From contig NC_060212.1 in the NCBI RefSeq assembly GCF_021130785.1, positions 142,854,001-142,918,000 on the forward strand: a stretch of DNA of 64,000 nucleotides, given 5' to 3'. The notes under the pieces were generated by a model. The model saw only the letters and a program-made list of their open reading frames with translations. It did no database searches and was not told where the DNA came from. Position numbers and translations under genes: made by a program. Each line of letters opens with the position of its first letter. Position 1 is the stretch's first letter. Below, one piece after another: positions 1 to 12,679 of the stretch. The stretch comes from Homalodisca vitripennis. Lineage: Eukaryota > Arthropoda > Insecta > Hemiptera > Cicadellidae.

Positions 1-283
1 CGGGTTTTATTTCCACTTCCGCCAATCGGAACTCAACATTTCCGACTACGAGTGACTGACTCGACTACTCTTATAAGATCTAATGTTTGTTTGACTTTTG
101 ACGGCACTATGTCTTTGAGGAAATAATTTATTGGTCTGCCCAAGTTTGCAAAATGGCAATAACATAATAAAACTTAGAGAACTCGTCAATTTTCACTCTG
201 TATCAATCATACTGTACATCGCCATAATACAATGAATGCTAAGATGGCGACCATGAAAAAGGTTTGAGGGCTTCAATTGTAGT

Positions 284-511
284 TGTTTTGTGCAGTTCCA
301 GTAGCGACCGAGCAAGCAGGAAGCGTGGAGCGCGCCGCGCGGACAGATGGGCGGGCATCGGAACGGGGGACGCATTTCGTGCGTCGCTCAATCCCGCCAA
401 GTCTGAGTGTGTATCAGGAGTGCAGAAATGCGGTGGGTATACTCTCTGATACTGCCTTCCCGCCACTCCAATGAGATGCGTTTTATCTCGAGTGTTGTAA
501 AAGAACCCCAG
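284..511 (+). promoter_or_regulatory. CpG-rich block ending in a splice-donor-like site; possible promoter/first exon
   Basis: The block at 300-400 is strikingly CpG-dense (for example gagcgcgccgcgcgg at 328-342 and cgtgcgtcgctcaat near 380) within AT-rich DNA. It ends at CCCCA|GTGAGT, with the GT at 511-512, a strong match to a 5' splice donor. That combination fits a CpG-rich promoter with a non-coding first exon. No long reading frame or TATA box is visible. It could equally be a conserved enhancer. Plus-strand orientation rests only on the donor. Confidence 0.3.
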
Positions 512-687
512 TGAGTACTTGTTATATAATATAACTCAGTCTGCCAATTCATTTCAGAAGCTTACTATTATATAATCAGATCAATATAACACTACTTTTT
601 ACTGCTACCTATTTTCTAAAACAGACGCCATGACTTGTACTCATTTATCGGATGCAACCTTACGGATTTAGATTCTAATCCTACTTC

Positions 688-2605
688 CAGTGACGTATCC
701 AGGAATATACCTTTGGGGGTGTCTGGAACATCGGTGTCGGGGGTCCGACAATGACCCTAGCTCAAGGTGGGGGTCCGGGGCCTAGCCTGAGAATCTTTTG
801 AAATATTGTCCTAAAATTGAATTAAATAGTTAAGTTTAAGGTATAAATCAAAATAAAAGCTAAATATTAGATCAGAAAGATTAGATACCTGAATTTGAAA
901 GTTGACCACAAACTAACTTATAGAGCTACAATAACGGAAGTCATATTAAAGTTTTGTTTGTTTATTTCTGTCTTTCCAAATATAAAACAAATAATTTTCT
1001 AACAATAAGTCTGACGCTTTTCAACCAAATTGCAACTTTAAACATTCATAACTTGGGAAACTTGTGATCCGAATTTTTATGCAAGACCATATTTTGATAC
1101 AAGATAGGTAAAAATGTATGTAGTTGGATATGTAATTTTAAGTTTACATGAATTAAGCTGTTATTAAATTACTATCACAATTTTATCTTGACCGGGTGGT
1201 CTAGAAATTTCGGCATTGGTCTCGTTATGGGAACTCTTAAAGTCATATAATCTTGGGTGTCTAATTTTGTCAACTACTATTTAAAATGTTTAATTTTAAA
1301 TAAAGATTAGATCTACCAGGTTTTGTTCATTTACGCGGCCGGTAACTTCTTGTTTGGACGTGTAAACCGCCAGACTACCCTTGGCAGTGTTGTCCTATGG
1401 TACCAAAGGAAGGCAACAAACAGCCCGGGCATTCATTCACTGCTGTAACAACTGTTTACATCGGTACTACTGTAACAGATACTTTGTACCGAGAGTACCG
1501 GTTACCGCAAACTGAAAGTACCCGGTACAGGTTACTGTTACAGGTACCTTTACGATACAGATACTTTACAAGGTTACCGCCGTTCCTGGTACAAACTACT
1601 CGGACTCGTTTAGCAATAACAGTAGCCTAACTGGGACATATTCCTCTTTAGGAGTATACTGTAACGTATGATTCTAAATCAGTACAAGAACATTGTGTAC
1701 CTAGTACAGCTAAAAACCACAAAAAATAGTAAAAACTAACCTCACTTTCATTGTTGTTGTAACGGTGAAACTAAAATATTTGGTGTTTTGAACAAAATAT
1801 AATCTTATACAGGGTGTCCAAAAAGTCCCGGGTTGGTTAAATATTTTTCAAAATATTTAAAATAGAGCTACAAAACCTTACACAAAGTTACTGGACATAA
1901 AAATATATTTTATCACATATTCAGTGATCCGCTACTTCCTCAGGGGGGCGACCCGCTAGGAGTCAGAAAAAAAAATCTTAAATGTAAGCATAGGTTGATA
2001 TGCATATCAAATAAAAGGTCTTTATTAGTAGAGTACAGAGCCGCAAACCCGACCTCAAACGGATAATCGAGTCAAAAATGACAGCCGTTCAAAGATGGCT
2101 TGAGTTTGCAACTTAGGTTAAGGTAAAAAAATAAACTGATGAGCTTTTTGATTTTAACTTTACTAACCCAAAACTCCGATCCCTCTCAGAAATAACGAAA
2201 CTTATTATTATACAACAACAATTAATTGTAAACAGTTTTGGGTCTCTGTAAATCCGTTTGCGGCTCTGTACTCTACTAATAAAGACCTTTTATTTGATAT
2301 GCATATCAACCTATGGTTACATTTAAGATTTTCTTCTGACTCCTAGCGGGTCGCCCCCCTGAAGAAGTAGCGGATCACTGAATATGTGATAAAAATAGAT
2401 TTTTATGTCCAGTAACTTTGTGTAAGGTTTTGTAGCTTTATTTTAAATATTTTGAAAAATATTTAACCGACCCGGGACTTTTTGGACACCCTGTATATGC
2501 AGTGCCGAGTATTTCATAAATTAAAGTAGCTATGAAATTTGAATGTCTGTCTGATTATGAATGATGTGGGGAGGGGTACAGATCCTGTTCGTTCGGATTA
2601 TTTCA
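688..2605 (+). mobile_element. hAT-like non-autonomous repeat, copy A (degraded, interrupted)
   Basis: It begins CAGTGACGTATCCAGG, the same kind of end as copy B at 15474 (CAGTGGCGCACCCAG). It then follows copies B and C colinearly: the shared 'gttgaccacaaactaact' block, the 'cttgaccgngtggtctg' block, the 'cggactcg' block and the GTACC-rich block at 1490-1590. It is interrupted at 1808 by the MITE listed next and resumes at 2496 (tgcagtgccgag... matching tgcagtggcgtg... in copy B), fading out near 2605 at cctgttcgttcgg. No coding capacity is visible. It is much more diverged from B and C than they are from each other. Confidence 0.7.
1810..2493. mobile_element. Long-inverted-repeat MITE (TA target site)
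   Basis: A 684-bp element with terminal inverted arms 1810-2048 and 2256-2493 (about 239 bp each, near-complementary by eye) around a spacer of about 207 bp. The ends read CAGGGTGTCC...GGACACCCTG, flanked by TA on both sides (1808-1809, 2494-2495), as for Tc1/mariner-type insertions. No transposase frame is present, so it would have been moved in trans. It sits inside hAT-like copy A, which resumes directly afterwards, so it is the younger insertion. The transcript would fold into a hairpin of more than 200 bp. Confidence 0.9.
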
Positions 2606-2609
2606 AGTA

Positions 2610-3815
2610 TTCCTATACAATTTGTTACCATATAAATCACTACGATTAGTATTTAACCTCTAAAATTCCATACAAGTTAATGAAAATGCATAGAGAACCC
2701 ATTTAAATATTAAATTTTACTTTTCCTTTTAGAGCGTCAAGTATGTTTGTGTGTGCACTCTCGAACTGAATATTAGGAAGTATTGTTCATTCCTGCTTAA
2801 GAATAACTCATTAATTTGTAGAAATCCTATATCTGATATAAATTCATTTGTTATATTGTTGTAATTGTCTGAAGGATAAATATTTATAACAATGAAATAA
2901 AATTACTATAAGATTATAGTAAGTCGGGATTAGTGGGGAGTAATTCCTTACTTACCTGCATTATATTTTCACAAAAAACACAGAATTATATTATTAGGAA
3001 CCCAACAAGGTCCATCTTAGTCGTAATTATCTGTACTATTCAAATGACGATAATTGAGTTATACTACTATCAATTAATGAATTGCTTCAATACAAGCCAC
3101 ACAATTTTACACGTAGGTTCTAGTTGATTGTTACAGTTCTATTGTTACAGCAATATTTGGTGTAACTACATACGATAAACTAATTGCGACACAAGCATTA
3201 AAGATTTTTGGACTAGACTTACTTGAAGAGACAACAGGATTTCGGAAATTTGCCATCGTTTTATGATACAAAAGGTATAACACAACGTTTCGAGGAGTGA
3301 AATCTACCCTCTACGTCAGGTGGGAGAAGTATTAATACATACACAACAAAGAACAGAATGAAAAAAAAGGGTTCAAACATCAAAGGTTCAATGTCCCGAG
3401 CACAATTCACGAGTACGAGAATCACAATCACACATCACACTAATACAGGCGAACGTGGATACTTATATCAGTCTATGCTGGGATAGACTTAATTATCTAT
3501 AAACACTATATTTACCCTTTCAGGACATTTTATACCGCATTCATGTAATCGGTTCCCATTTTACCTCGCAAACGTTTTGCTTTTACTACCTAAAATTAGA
3601 TATTTTCTTTTACTCAGCCCACAAGTATATCATGGTTTATTATTAATGATAAGCAAGTTTCACTTTGAAATGTACTCTATTATGTCCTACTGTAATATCG
3701 CTTTGATTCACCATAACCATTAACTTTTCGTCTTCAATATCAGGGTTTAACAAATATCCATAACCACCAGCAAAAGTGTTCAAATACTTTGGAATTTGTT
3801 CCACACATTAAAATG
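2610..3815. other. AT-rich stretch, nothing recognised
   Basis: AT-rich sequence with stops in all frames. I see no repeat ends, tRNA boxes or protein motifs. Confidence 0.6.
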
Positions 3816-3823
3816 CGCAAACA

Positions 3824-4135
3824 ATTTTCATATGAAAGTATGTCCTATAGCCTTTAGTTTTCTGTCTGTCTGCATGTGTTTTTTATTTAAAAAAACTATA
3901 TCTTTTTGAAGATAAAGTTATTGAATTTTATTAATCTTTTACAGACCTTTTTGGAAATAAAAATGTTAACATAGTCCTTTTACCAGTTTCAAAATAGCGA
4001 ACTTTTAAATTATTCCATCAAAATAACTCAAAACCGACTAACCTCTACCATTTTTAAGCGCCATTTTTATTTAAAAAAACACATACAGACAGATAGACAA
4101 AAAACTAAAGGTTTTTCATACGAACTTTTTTGCTC
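3824..4135. repeat. Foldback repeat with ~45-60 bp inverted arms
   Basis: The left arm (core 3851-3891, cctttagttttctgtct...) is the reverse complement of the right arm (core 4066-4111, ...agacaaaaaactaaagg) with a few mismatches; weaker pairing extends outward to about 3824 and 4135. The spacer is about 175 bp. Both arms carry the GTCTGTCTG motif seen in several dispersed repeats here. No coding content and no clear target duplication. Confidence 0.65.
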
Positions 4136-4139
4136 ATTT

Positions 4140-5675
4140 TTACGTGTAGAACAAAATCCAAATTACTGTATTGGGATACTTTTATAGTACACCTGGTATA
4201 ACAAACTGACATGTATTGTCACAATTATCTTGTAGGGGGGAAAACGTTGTTTTTATTGCAGATCATCAAGTATTTTACTTGATTGAATTTCAATTAGGCC
4301 TAGGTAAAATCATACATTTATGAAAACATTCCCCATTCACATGTAGTCTACGGTACACCATTACAAATATGATATCCTTTCCTCCAACCCTAACCTGGAT
4401 TAGTAGTCTCTATGCAGGAACGATAGAAAATTTGAAACATAGATTTTCCCTACCGAATATTTAGTTTCTTGTGTTCTACTGGAAATTTTGAAGGTCGCAG
4501 AGCAATAACCTTGAACTCGATGATTTTAACGTGGATATTGCATTGGCAATGCAAAAATGTTAACATCTTCCATTGCTTGAACTAAACTGGATTTCGCCTT
4601 TCCAGATATTTCGCACCAGCATTTATTGAAACGTTGACGTCATCCAGTAATAATATTGAGCTGGATGTGCAGTCCCAGTAATAACATAATATGATACACG
4701 AGGAATAACGGGGATTTTAAGTTCTCACAGTGTTTATGATATCGAAGTGGATCCACTGTGCGTGTAATTCTAGGATATTGCGACCTGGAACTTCAGAACA
4801 CATGCTACATTTGTTGTAATATTAAACTGGGGAATTTCATTCCTAATAAGTCACTTAATGAACTGAAATGTTAATACATACCTTGGATCATCCCGGTCCT
4901 TTCTTTAGACAGTGGTTGTTCAACCTCACGCCTTCATCCTGCTTTGTACACCACCAGCACCATAATACACCATAATATTTTCTCAGTTCATATTTTAATT
5001 AAAAATAAGGCACATCTGTATCTTCCCTGTTCACTTGTAGTGCGACCTAAAAGTGTTTTTGGTTTCAATTTTAAATTTATACTGACTAAATTTCGTATTG
5101 AATAAAATAACCATGGAAACAAAATGTTAATGTACTGTTGTTGAAGTAAGACATTTTTTAAATATTGGAGTTAACCTGAACCTCTGATTTCCAAATCTTA
5201 CTGCTCTTAAATATGGACAGTATGGACAATCCATACAAACTTTTCCACTGGATCTTAAACAAGTTATTCAGACAAATACTATTATGTACCATTATGAATG
5301 GTTTCATTGCTGATTTTTCAATTTAAAGTTTAATTGTTCTTCCGGCTCAGTCGTAAGAGAAGTAGGAAGATTTTGTGACAACCGAAATATTATTATTAGT
5401 CTATTCTCGATATAACGAACACTGTTCGAGATCAAACAAATTACTTATAACCAAAAATGTTTAGGAAATGCTGTAATCATTCTAGAATATGTTTGATTTT
5501 CTCTAGGTTTATAAATAAAGGAATTGTAATACTTTAAAGGTTGAACGGCCACCATATTGAAACGAAAAGTTGAACCAAGTTGGCCAATGAAACTACTATT
5601 TATGAAATAAATTTTTGTATAAAGTTTTAACTTGTTTGGTCGTTTTATGGGATAGTTATTGATTCCACAAACCTC
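4140..5675. other. AT-rich stretch, nothing recognised
   Basis: No reading frame of note, no tRNA-like boxes and no repeat edges I can support. Background AT-rich DNA. Confidence 0.55.
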
Positions 5676-5676
5676 G

Positions 5677-5678
<2 letters not shown>

Positions 5679-5742
<64 letters not shown>
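5679..5742. repeat. (TA)n microsatellite
   Basis: An uninterrupted run of about 32 TA units. Minus-strand tyrosine-isoleucine frames through it are a composition artefact. Confidence 0.97.
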
Positions 5743-5743
<1 letters not shown>

Positions 5744-5944
5744 GGGGCTCTGGGGATCATGTTCGGTGAAGTAATACAGAAATGTTCGAAAGTGCCACCA
5801 TGACGACAATGGTAATAGGCTGTTTTTGTACACAAATTTTATCTAAACTTTTCTTTATGGGACAAACCTCAAGGTTACCTTTGTATAAGGAAGAATCTTT
5901 GATAATTTTAGAAGGGCCCTTAGACAGGTTCTTCTTAATTTCGT

Positions 5945-6025
5945 GTTGCTCTCAGTCCGTCCGACAGTGCGGTACCTGAAAGTTTTAGAGATTTAAAACT
6001 TGGCACATCATTATCACTATTAGTT
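5945..6025 (+). repeat. Dispersed repeat fragment (GTCCGTCCG...ACTTGGCAC type)
   Basis: cagtccgtccgacagtgcgg followed by ...agagatttaaaacttggcac. It resembles the fragments at 12680, 26085, 56165 and 57330, all with a GTCTGTCTG-like run followed 50-70 bp later by a (g)aaa(c/t)ttggca(c/t)-like motif. This pattern is common in insect genomes. No coding content. Confidence 0.4.
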
Positions 6026-6029
6026 ATTT

Positions 6030-7915
6030 TTTAACTAATAACTTAAGAAAGAACTGTTGATCTTAAGGTCAAAAGGGGAAAGGGCAGTCAGTAGTCCGCC
6101 CGTTCATATCGCTTCATTGATTATGATAATGTTCTAATTTTTATAACATTAAAACGCTGTTATGTCTCTAATAGAGCTCTCGCTCGCCTTTTTGGTGTGT
6201 CCGCGCGCGTTCATGTAATTAAATTTAACAGTTCTTACTATTCTAATCAGTTGATCAACGTGGCAATATAGCCTATCTTTGTCACAATAGAATTAAATGT
6301 TATTACTGATAAAATAATACTGTTTAAATAAATAAATTATATAATAGGGACAACATAGAAAACCGCAGATCGATAGGAGGATCCACACTTGCAACAAGTT
6401 TTTGTACATCTGACGGTGAGTATCAGGAGAGCAGAGCTGCATTGTTATTTTTCATTACTCGTTCAGTTGGTTGACTTATTTCTATGTAGAAAGTGAATCA
6501 CAATGTAGATAAGGATTGATTAGCAATTTGTCTCATCTAACCTCGCATGATAACTCGCCTTATCAAATCAGTTGCGTAATGCGCTATTGTAGTCATAAAA
6601 TGTATCGTTTATATTCGTTTAACTGTGTAAATCTGTGTAAATGATCAATATTAAGGGGTTTTGGAACATTCCAGTAATAACAGAATTTACAAGCTATACC
6701 AAAGGAACGGCAACGCTTTACGTTCCCATGGTATTACATTTACATGTCAACGTGGTTGTATTTTTCCAAGGAGTAGGTATAACATCTTTCGGTTGGTTAG
6801 ATGTCGGAAGAAGGAATCTCTAAATAACATCCGACGCAGTATCAAGAACATGGTAAAAATGTTCAGAGAAGCATAATGCGTAAAGGTTTTCCTATATTAA
6901 TTATGAAACATTGCAATATCAATTTGTAACACATATGCCATCATACTCTATGTATGAATATTTTAGATCAATGTTGAAAATATCAGTTTTAAGTATTTTC
7001 GGAATATTTATGCAGATGTATAATTTTAGATTCGAGGGTTTCTGGACCACTGTGCGCAGGTTAGACTAGCCTTCGCTAGAATGCAGCACACAACGGGTAC
7101 CTTACATATATGGGAGGGTCTTATTTTAAAGATAAATCATAATATCGTCCATAGTTCCAATATTGGGACAACAGGGAACTTCAGAAAGTAGCTGACACGG
7201 TGTCTTGTAGAGTCCCCTAGTTCTTGGGTTTTTATACAGTATGTCACTTTAAGCATGTAATGCTATGTCATTTTAATGCTCATCAAAATGCTTTTGCGAG
7301 GTATTTAATGCTTGTAAGTTATGTTTTTAATATTTAAAGTCCGAAAGTATGCAAAAGTTTGAATTGTTTTCTAAACAATATCGAAATACTAAGAATGAGT
7401 GTGGATTGAGCGTATCTTTAAAATATATTCTTCATTAGAAAATTGAAACGGCATATTAACTTTTATACTGTATCAATATTTACACTTAACTTATCTGTAT
7501 GACACTTCAATATAAAATATTCAAAAAAAGTTCGTAATTGTGATTGTTGAACAGCTGTTAGTACTGCCGACCTATGAAAATTATATTTATTTTTGTTACA
7601 AAAGTTGTAGAATAACGTAAATTAATTCGCAATTATTGTTAAGTTTCAGATTTTATGACACTAAAGTTTTTTTACTAGTATGTAATTCATTAGAAAAAAT
7701 AGAAGAATGTTTCTATAAATAAAATCTATACATTATTATTTTCAATAATATTTTCAATAATTAACATGTTTTCTCCAAATATTAGGATGTACGTTCAGCA
7801 AGAAAAAAAGTGAAACCGATTTTGTCTATTCTTCGTACGTTATTTATTTAATTAAAAATTGATTTTCTTAAAGTTTACTATAATTTTTATTGGCTTATTT
7901 TACATACATTGGCGA
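6030..7915. other. Unannotated AT-rich stretch
   Basis: A small CpG patch (tccgcgcgcgttcatg near 6202) and short random frames only. No supported feature. Confidence 0.5.
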
Positions 7916-7922
7916 AATCTTT

Positions 7923-8045
7923 CACCCTGTATAGCTCGTTAACTAAGCGTTTCTGGCCCTATGTGTATATGTATTTTTTTCGTCATTTTCATCGTAAGAA
8001 CAAGTCCTGACAGTTTCTCCGTTTCTTCATGGGACACCCTGTATA
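7923..8045 (-). mobile_element. Remnant with two CACCCTGTATA ends (same type as the MITE tip)
   Basis: CACCCTGTATA occurs at 7923-7933 and gggacaccctgtata at 8031-8045, in the same orientation. The motif is the tip of the MITE at 1810-2493. The two are direct rather than inverted, so this is best read as a decayed fragment or two solo ends of related elements. The intervening ~100 bp shows no recognisable content. Confidence 0.4.
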
Positions 8046-8169
8046 AGGAATTATATGTAGTACTGAAATTTACAAGAAGTAAATATCTAAGCAACTGCCG
8101 ACAACATAGCATTGGTAACATGGAAACGCTATCAGTTATTTGAGAGATGCTGCACCCTGGTGGCAAATA

Positions 8170-8918
8170 CTGAAACTACTTGATCCTGATGGTTCCACAT
8201 TAGCCCAATAGATAGAGGCGCCTGTTTATTTCGGTTACAAACGTAGCATAAATTTGTACACTTTTAAAATCTGTTACATGTATTGGAATTCAAAGTAAAA
8301 TGAGTAAACTGAATATTCCGTATAAAGTAATAAGTTCCTTACGGGATATGTTTATAATAATAACATCTTTTAAAACTTTAGCTTATGAATACTCTATTTG
8401 TTTAATTTAATAATGAATTAAACTTGTCAGATTTATACAAAGCTTCATGAAAATGTCTAAATATACAACTCCATTGCATTACAGTGATATTTGCTCAAAT
8501 TTTTACTTATTTTTATTGTTTCGTTAATATGTTTTTAAGCTGTAAACGTGGATGCTCCTTAATCGCTCATTATTTTCATTACCTCATCCTTCTTCCACCC
8601 TTAAAATGCAGAATCTAGTCACCCCTCAAAAGTGTGTAATGTACTTAAATTAGTAACTAATTAGTGGTTAGCCAATAAGTCTTTCAATAATTGTCCAATA
8701 TTTAAACAGTTTCTGATGAAAGAAGAAATTTATTTTTGGGGAAAACTTCTGTTGCGAGAGTCATGGATTTTCAAAAATTTCGTAATCGTAACAGCTTAAA
8801 CGATGTTTAAAGCCGTACAGTTGGTTTTTAGTTGATTCCATTACAAAAAAGCAAAATGATTGTTTTCTGTGTTAAACCGTATTTTGCGTAAGTGAAGTAG
8901 AGTTTGGAAATATGCCAA
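8170..8918. other. AT-rich stretch, nothing recognised
   Basis: No supported feature between the CACCCTGTATA remnant and the Merlin element. Confidence 0.5.
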
Positions 8919-8927
8919 AAAATACTT

Positions 8928-9678
8928 GGGTCTTTTCTAATACAGAATGTCCCCGCATTCACAAAGATCGTAATTAAAGCGGTTAATTCATTGTCAATCG
9001 AAAAGCGGGAAATCCTGAAACTGGTTGGTCACTTTTAACCGACGAATCACGAGTTTGGCCACCTCCTACCTATATAAGGTGCGTTTTCCACTCAGCTCAA
9101 TATATACTAAACTCGTCTTATCTTATCAGTGATAAACGCGCGCCGCTTGATCTGGACTTGGACTTTGCAAGCTCGAGTTAATTTTTGTTCTAAAAGAGCA
9201 AGTAGCGCGAAGCGCTGCGCAGCGGGCAAGCATCGCGTGATCTAACCCATTCTGAAAATTTTGTTTATCCTACAACAGGAGCACACACACAGAGAATGAA
9301 TCGCTCTGGGCGTCGGCAAAACGGCGTAATAGGAACGAATGTGGTACAAGTCGCAACTTGCTAGACTTATACTTGTGTGAGTTTCTGTGGAAACATCGCC
9401 ACCAAAACACAGATTTGTTCGAACAAATCCTGGAGGACATTAAAAGCGTTTCTGGCCACCAGAATAGTATATTATTTTAAACATTTTTCATTACTAATTT
9501 GTGTTTTTTCGTACAAATTAATAAACTCGTTTTTCAATTGTTTTTGCAAATTATTGTCAAAAACCTAGCTTATAACCTAACCTCGATTACCTTTAGAAAT
9601 TACATTTGTAGCTCTAGTAACGTAATCTAACTTATAGAAATTAAAATAGAGAATGCGGGGACATACTAGAAAAGACCC
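8928..9678 (+). mobile_element. Merlin-superfamily DNA transposon, internally deleted
   Basis: A 751-bp element. The ends are inverted repeats: GGGTCTTTTCTA...TGTCCCCGCATTC at 8928-8960 and its complement at 9651-9678 (the left copy has a few extra bases in the middle). The flanks AAATACTT (8920-8927) and ATATACTT (9679-9686) match 7 of 8, fitting the 8-9 bp target duplications known for Merlin. The superfamily call rests on the transposase C-terminus at 9248-9480. A TATATAAG box at 9071-9078 upstream of that frame could be the element's own promoter. The N-terminal and most catalytic coding sequence is missing. Confidence 0.8.
9248..9480 (+). pseudogene. Merlin (IS1016/ISXO2-like) transposase, C-terminal fragment, frameshifted
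   Basis: Merlin transposases are DDE enzymes related to bacterial IS1016/IS1595 and cut and paste DNA elements in the nucleus. Reading from 9248 gives HSENFVYPTTGAHTQ. After a one-base frame change within the CA repeat at 9281-9292 the frame gives ESLWASAKRRNRNECGTS, then DLYLCEFLWKHR and FEQILEDIKSV, ending at TAA 9478-9480. The order GAHTQ / ES.W...KRR / YL.EF.WR.R / F..IL.DI is the conserved C-terminal block of this family. The N-terminal half is not recognisable upstream, where the element instead holds a TATA-like region and a CpG-rich stretch. The frameshift and truncation make it inactive. The family call is from motif memory, not a search. Confidence 0.85.
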
Positions 9679-9689
9679 ATATACTTTTG

Positions 9690-12660
9690 TTCCATGTGAT
9701 GAATACAATTTTTTTATTATATGGAAAACAAAATGAAAACTTATACGTTTTATCACATAATAACTGAACATAGTTATCCTGTCAAGTTTACGTATTGAAA
9801 TAAATGTTATTTACTTGTACTAAAACAATAACAAAGTTTCAGGTTGGTGCATTGGAAAACCTCAAAATCTGTACCAGCTGAGTTTTAGATCCCTTTTAAT
9901 TGAAACGCAAAATTCGCTTCATGAACCTACTTAAGTTATATAAATGTCTATTATTTATGCAGTACGATACAAATTATCATACTAGAAGTTTTTCATAATT
10001 ATAGTTTTTTGGACAATTTCGGGACCAGGCTCCAGGAAAACGGCTGCAAGTACATAAATATAATAATATTTTTAGTCTGTATATGGTATCATAACGTATT
10101 GTATTGGATCATAACGAAAAAAAGTTGCCACAATTATAAAAATATGCTATCATCTTAACGCGTGAAGTTTGACCATTTGGACTAAATTTAAGATAAAGAT
10201 AAATTTAATAAGAAGCATACTTTACTTATTATTAACGGTTTCACAAAGATCTTTTTAGTAAAATTTAATTTATCAGCTGGATTTTTCAAATTTTATGAAC
10301 TGTATTTAAAATCCTAATAATGTTACAAATGTGGAAGTGACTTTGTTTTTCTTTCAACATAAATTATTCAACCGATTTTACTGAAATTTTGATAGACATT
10401 CTCAGGGTCCCTGTTATTAATATAGGCCTATTCTTAATTCGAAAATCCCACCGGACTAGGCCCCGCCCCACTGGTCTCTAAAACGGCACAAAAACTTTCA
10501 CCTTTTTCTCTAACCTGTGTAATATGAATTGAAAGTTCCCGTTAAATGTAATCAACTGTTCTGCGTAAGCATTGTATTAATTATGTCAACACAACCACAT
10601 GATTGATTAATTTAACCAATATTTTTAATTATTCGTATAGTAAAGGCATAAGAAAATTAACAACCCATCTTATTTCAACATCGTGGCAGCAAATAAAGGA
10701 AAACCAATTAATTATTTCAGAATTTTATAATGTACTAAATTGGGAACGTGAATTTGGTTTCCTTAGACATTGTGGGCGACATATTTACAGTAACGGAAGG
10801 AAAAAAACGGAGGGTCTAACCATTCATAAGCTTGATTCAACAAACCATTCGCTCCGTGATAAAAATTTCGTGACACGAGCGAGTGCAGTGAGTCCGTGAT
10901 TACAATAAACTGATTATATATAATCAGTATCGTATCATTAAGGAAATGGATGCGAAGTCCGTTTGACGTTTTTCTGTCATAGAAACTGCATTTAGTGACT
11001 CGTACATATATCAATTAATACGTTTATTTATAAAATAACATGTTTTAATTCCAATATTTCTATAACATTGAAATGTACTGATTTTGTAGTTACATTTATG
11101 TAAATTGTGCAATGAATGTCTTCCTTTTTATTATATCAAATAGTAAATATAGTAAAAAAGAGTCTTCGAAGTTTTCCCAACTTATATGTTAGTTTAAACT
11201 AAAACGTTAAAGAAGAATTTTGATTTACTTTTGAGTACTGTTATTTGAAAACATTTAAGATTGTTTAAATTAATTTTAAGATTAAAAATAATATGCTAGT
11301 AAATAGATTTTGAGTTGCATATTATTTATTCATAGGTAGTTTCAATAACAAAAGCTTAAAAATCCTACACCACTTTTAAGAATAAAAAAAATAAATGCTA
11401 AGTTTACAACATAAAACCAATTTTTACTCCTGGATTGTCACCCTTTTTATTATTTTCGATATTCATTGTACACCCTTAATATTATGGATGGGTTTAAAAT
11501 ATATATATCGCAAAGCTTTGAACCCCTTAACTGTGAATTTTTAACAATTTCAAATTGAGTTTAGTACGAAGATGGTGTATAAATACATTCTATATAAGTA
11601 TTCTTCTAAGGAAAAGAAATTCTAGACAATATTTTTATTTCTAGAAGTGATTAAGAAAATAATTTGTCTTGTACCTTTTTCGATATCTCGTATTGTTTCA
11701 AGATGTGTGCCATACTAATATGCACTAATTATGAATGCTCTTTCTTACTAAAACTTCCACAACTCATAATACTGGGGTAGTACTTACACATACCTTGGAT
11801 GTGATTATTAGACATTGAATAAAGCGTTTCAAGATGGCTGGAGTAGCTCAGCTATGCAGCATCGTAGGGTAAGACTAAAAAGGAGGTTTAGATTCTTAGC
11901 TCGAAAACTACCTTTACCCTTATACTGTTGTTTAATATTTCGTAAGGTTTCAAGATGGTAGACGTTCAAACTTTTCAGAAGTATTACAGGCAAGCGACGG
12001 AGCAAGATCGTCGCATCTATATTTATAACAGATTCAAACAATATCGGCACGATTTTATTTATGATGTATCGAACCGTATCCCCTAAGACGTTTAAATAAT
12101 AGTGTATCGTCTTAGTTTCTTAAATAATTTTATCGGAAAATAAAAATTAAATTAAATCCTCTAAAATTATGATATTTACAAGAATATCATACATATTTCA
12201 TAAATTTACATGTGATCGAGTTTATTCTGATATTATATGAGTCTTGAAGATGAAAAAAATCAAAAAATTTTTTAAATACGCTATATTAAGTATGCCAGCT
12301 ATACAGCAAAGGTGTTATATACAAACTAACCTATCTCGTTTTACAAAACTATTCACTATGCGGAATTATTATTTTATTCTCCGTGGCTTTCATAAATATA
12401 CCTGTCTTCCAACTCTGCCGGAAGTGGTAATTCCTATTCATGCTTTGTGCTATTTTCTATGCGTGCTGCAACCCGTCAATTATATTAATTACAGATAAAA
12501 GTACAAAAATCGGTACTGGTACAAAACGATGGCATTTACGAAAATATGTTACAAGGCAAAATTTAAACCGCATACGAGATCATGAAAGGGTACCACGTAG
12601 ATATAAACGTCTGTATAACCTTCATGGTCTTGTTGGCTGAGTGTAAGCGAAACCTGACAC
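9690..12660. other. Unannotated AT-rich stretch
   Basis: Short random frames (longest under 100 codons, with no recognisable motif) and AT-rich background. A small GC-rich patch at 10440-10495 (ccccgccccactgg) has no evident identity. Confidence 0.5.
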
Positions 12661-12679
12661 TCGGGGATGTAAGTATTCA

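Noticed and set aside
5645..5833. Tyrosine-isoleucine-rich protein
   Set aside because: Translation of a (TA)n microsatellite; the same applies at 51621-51821.
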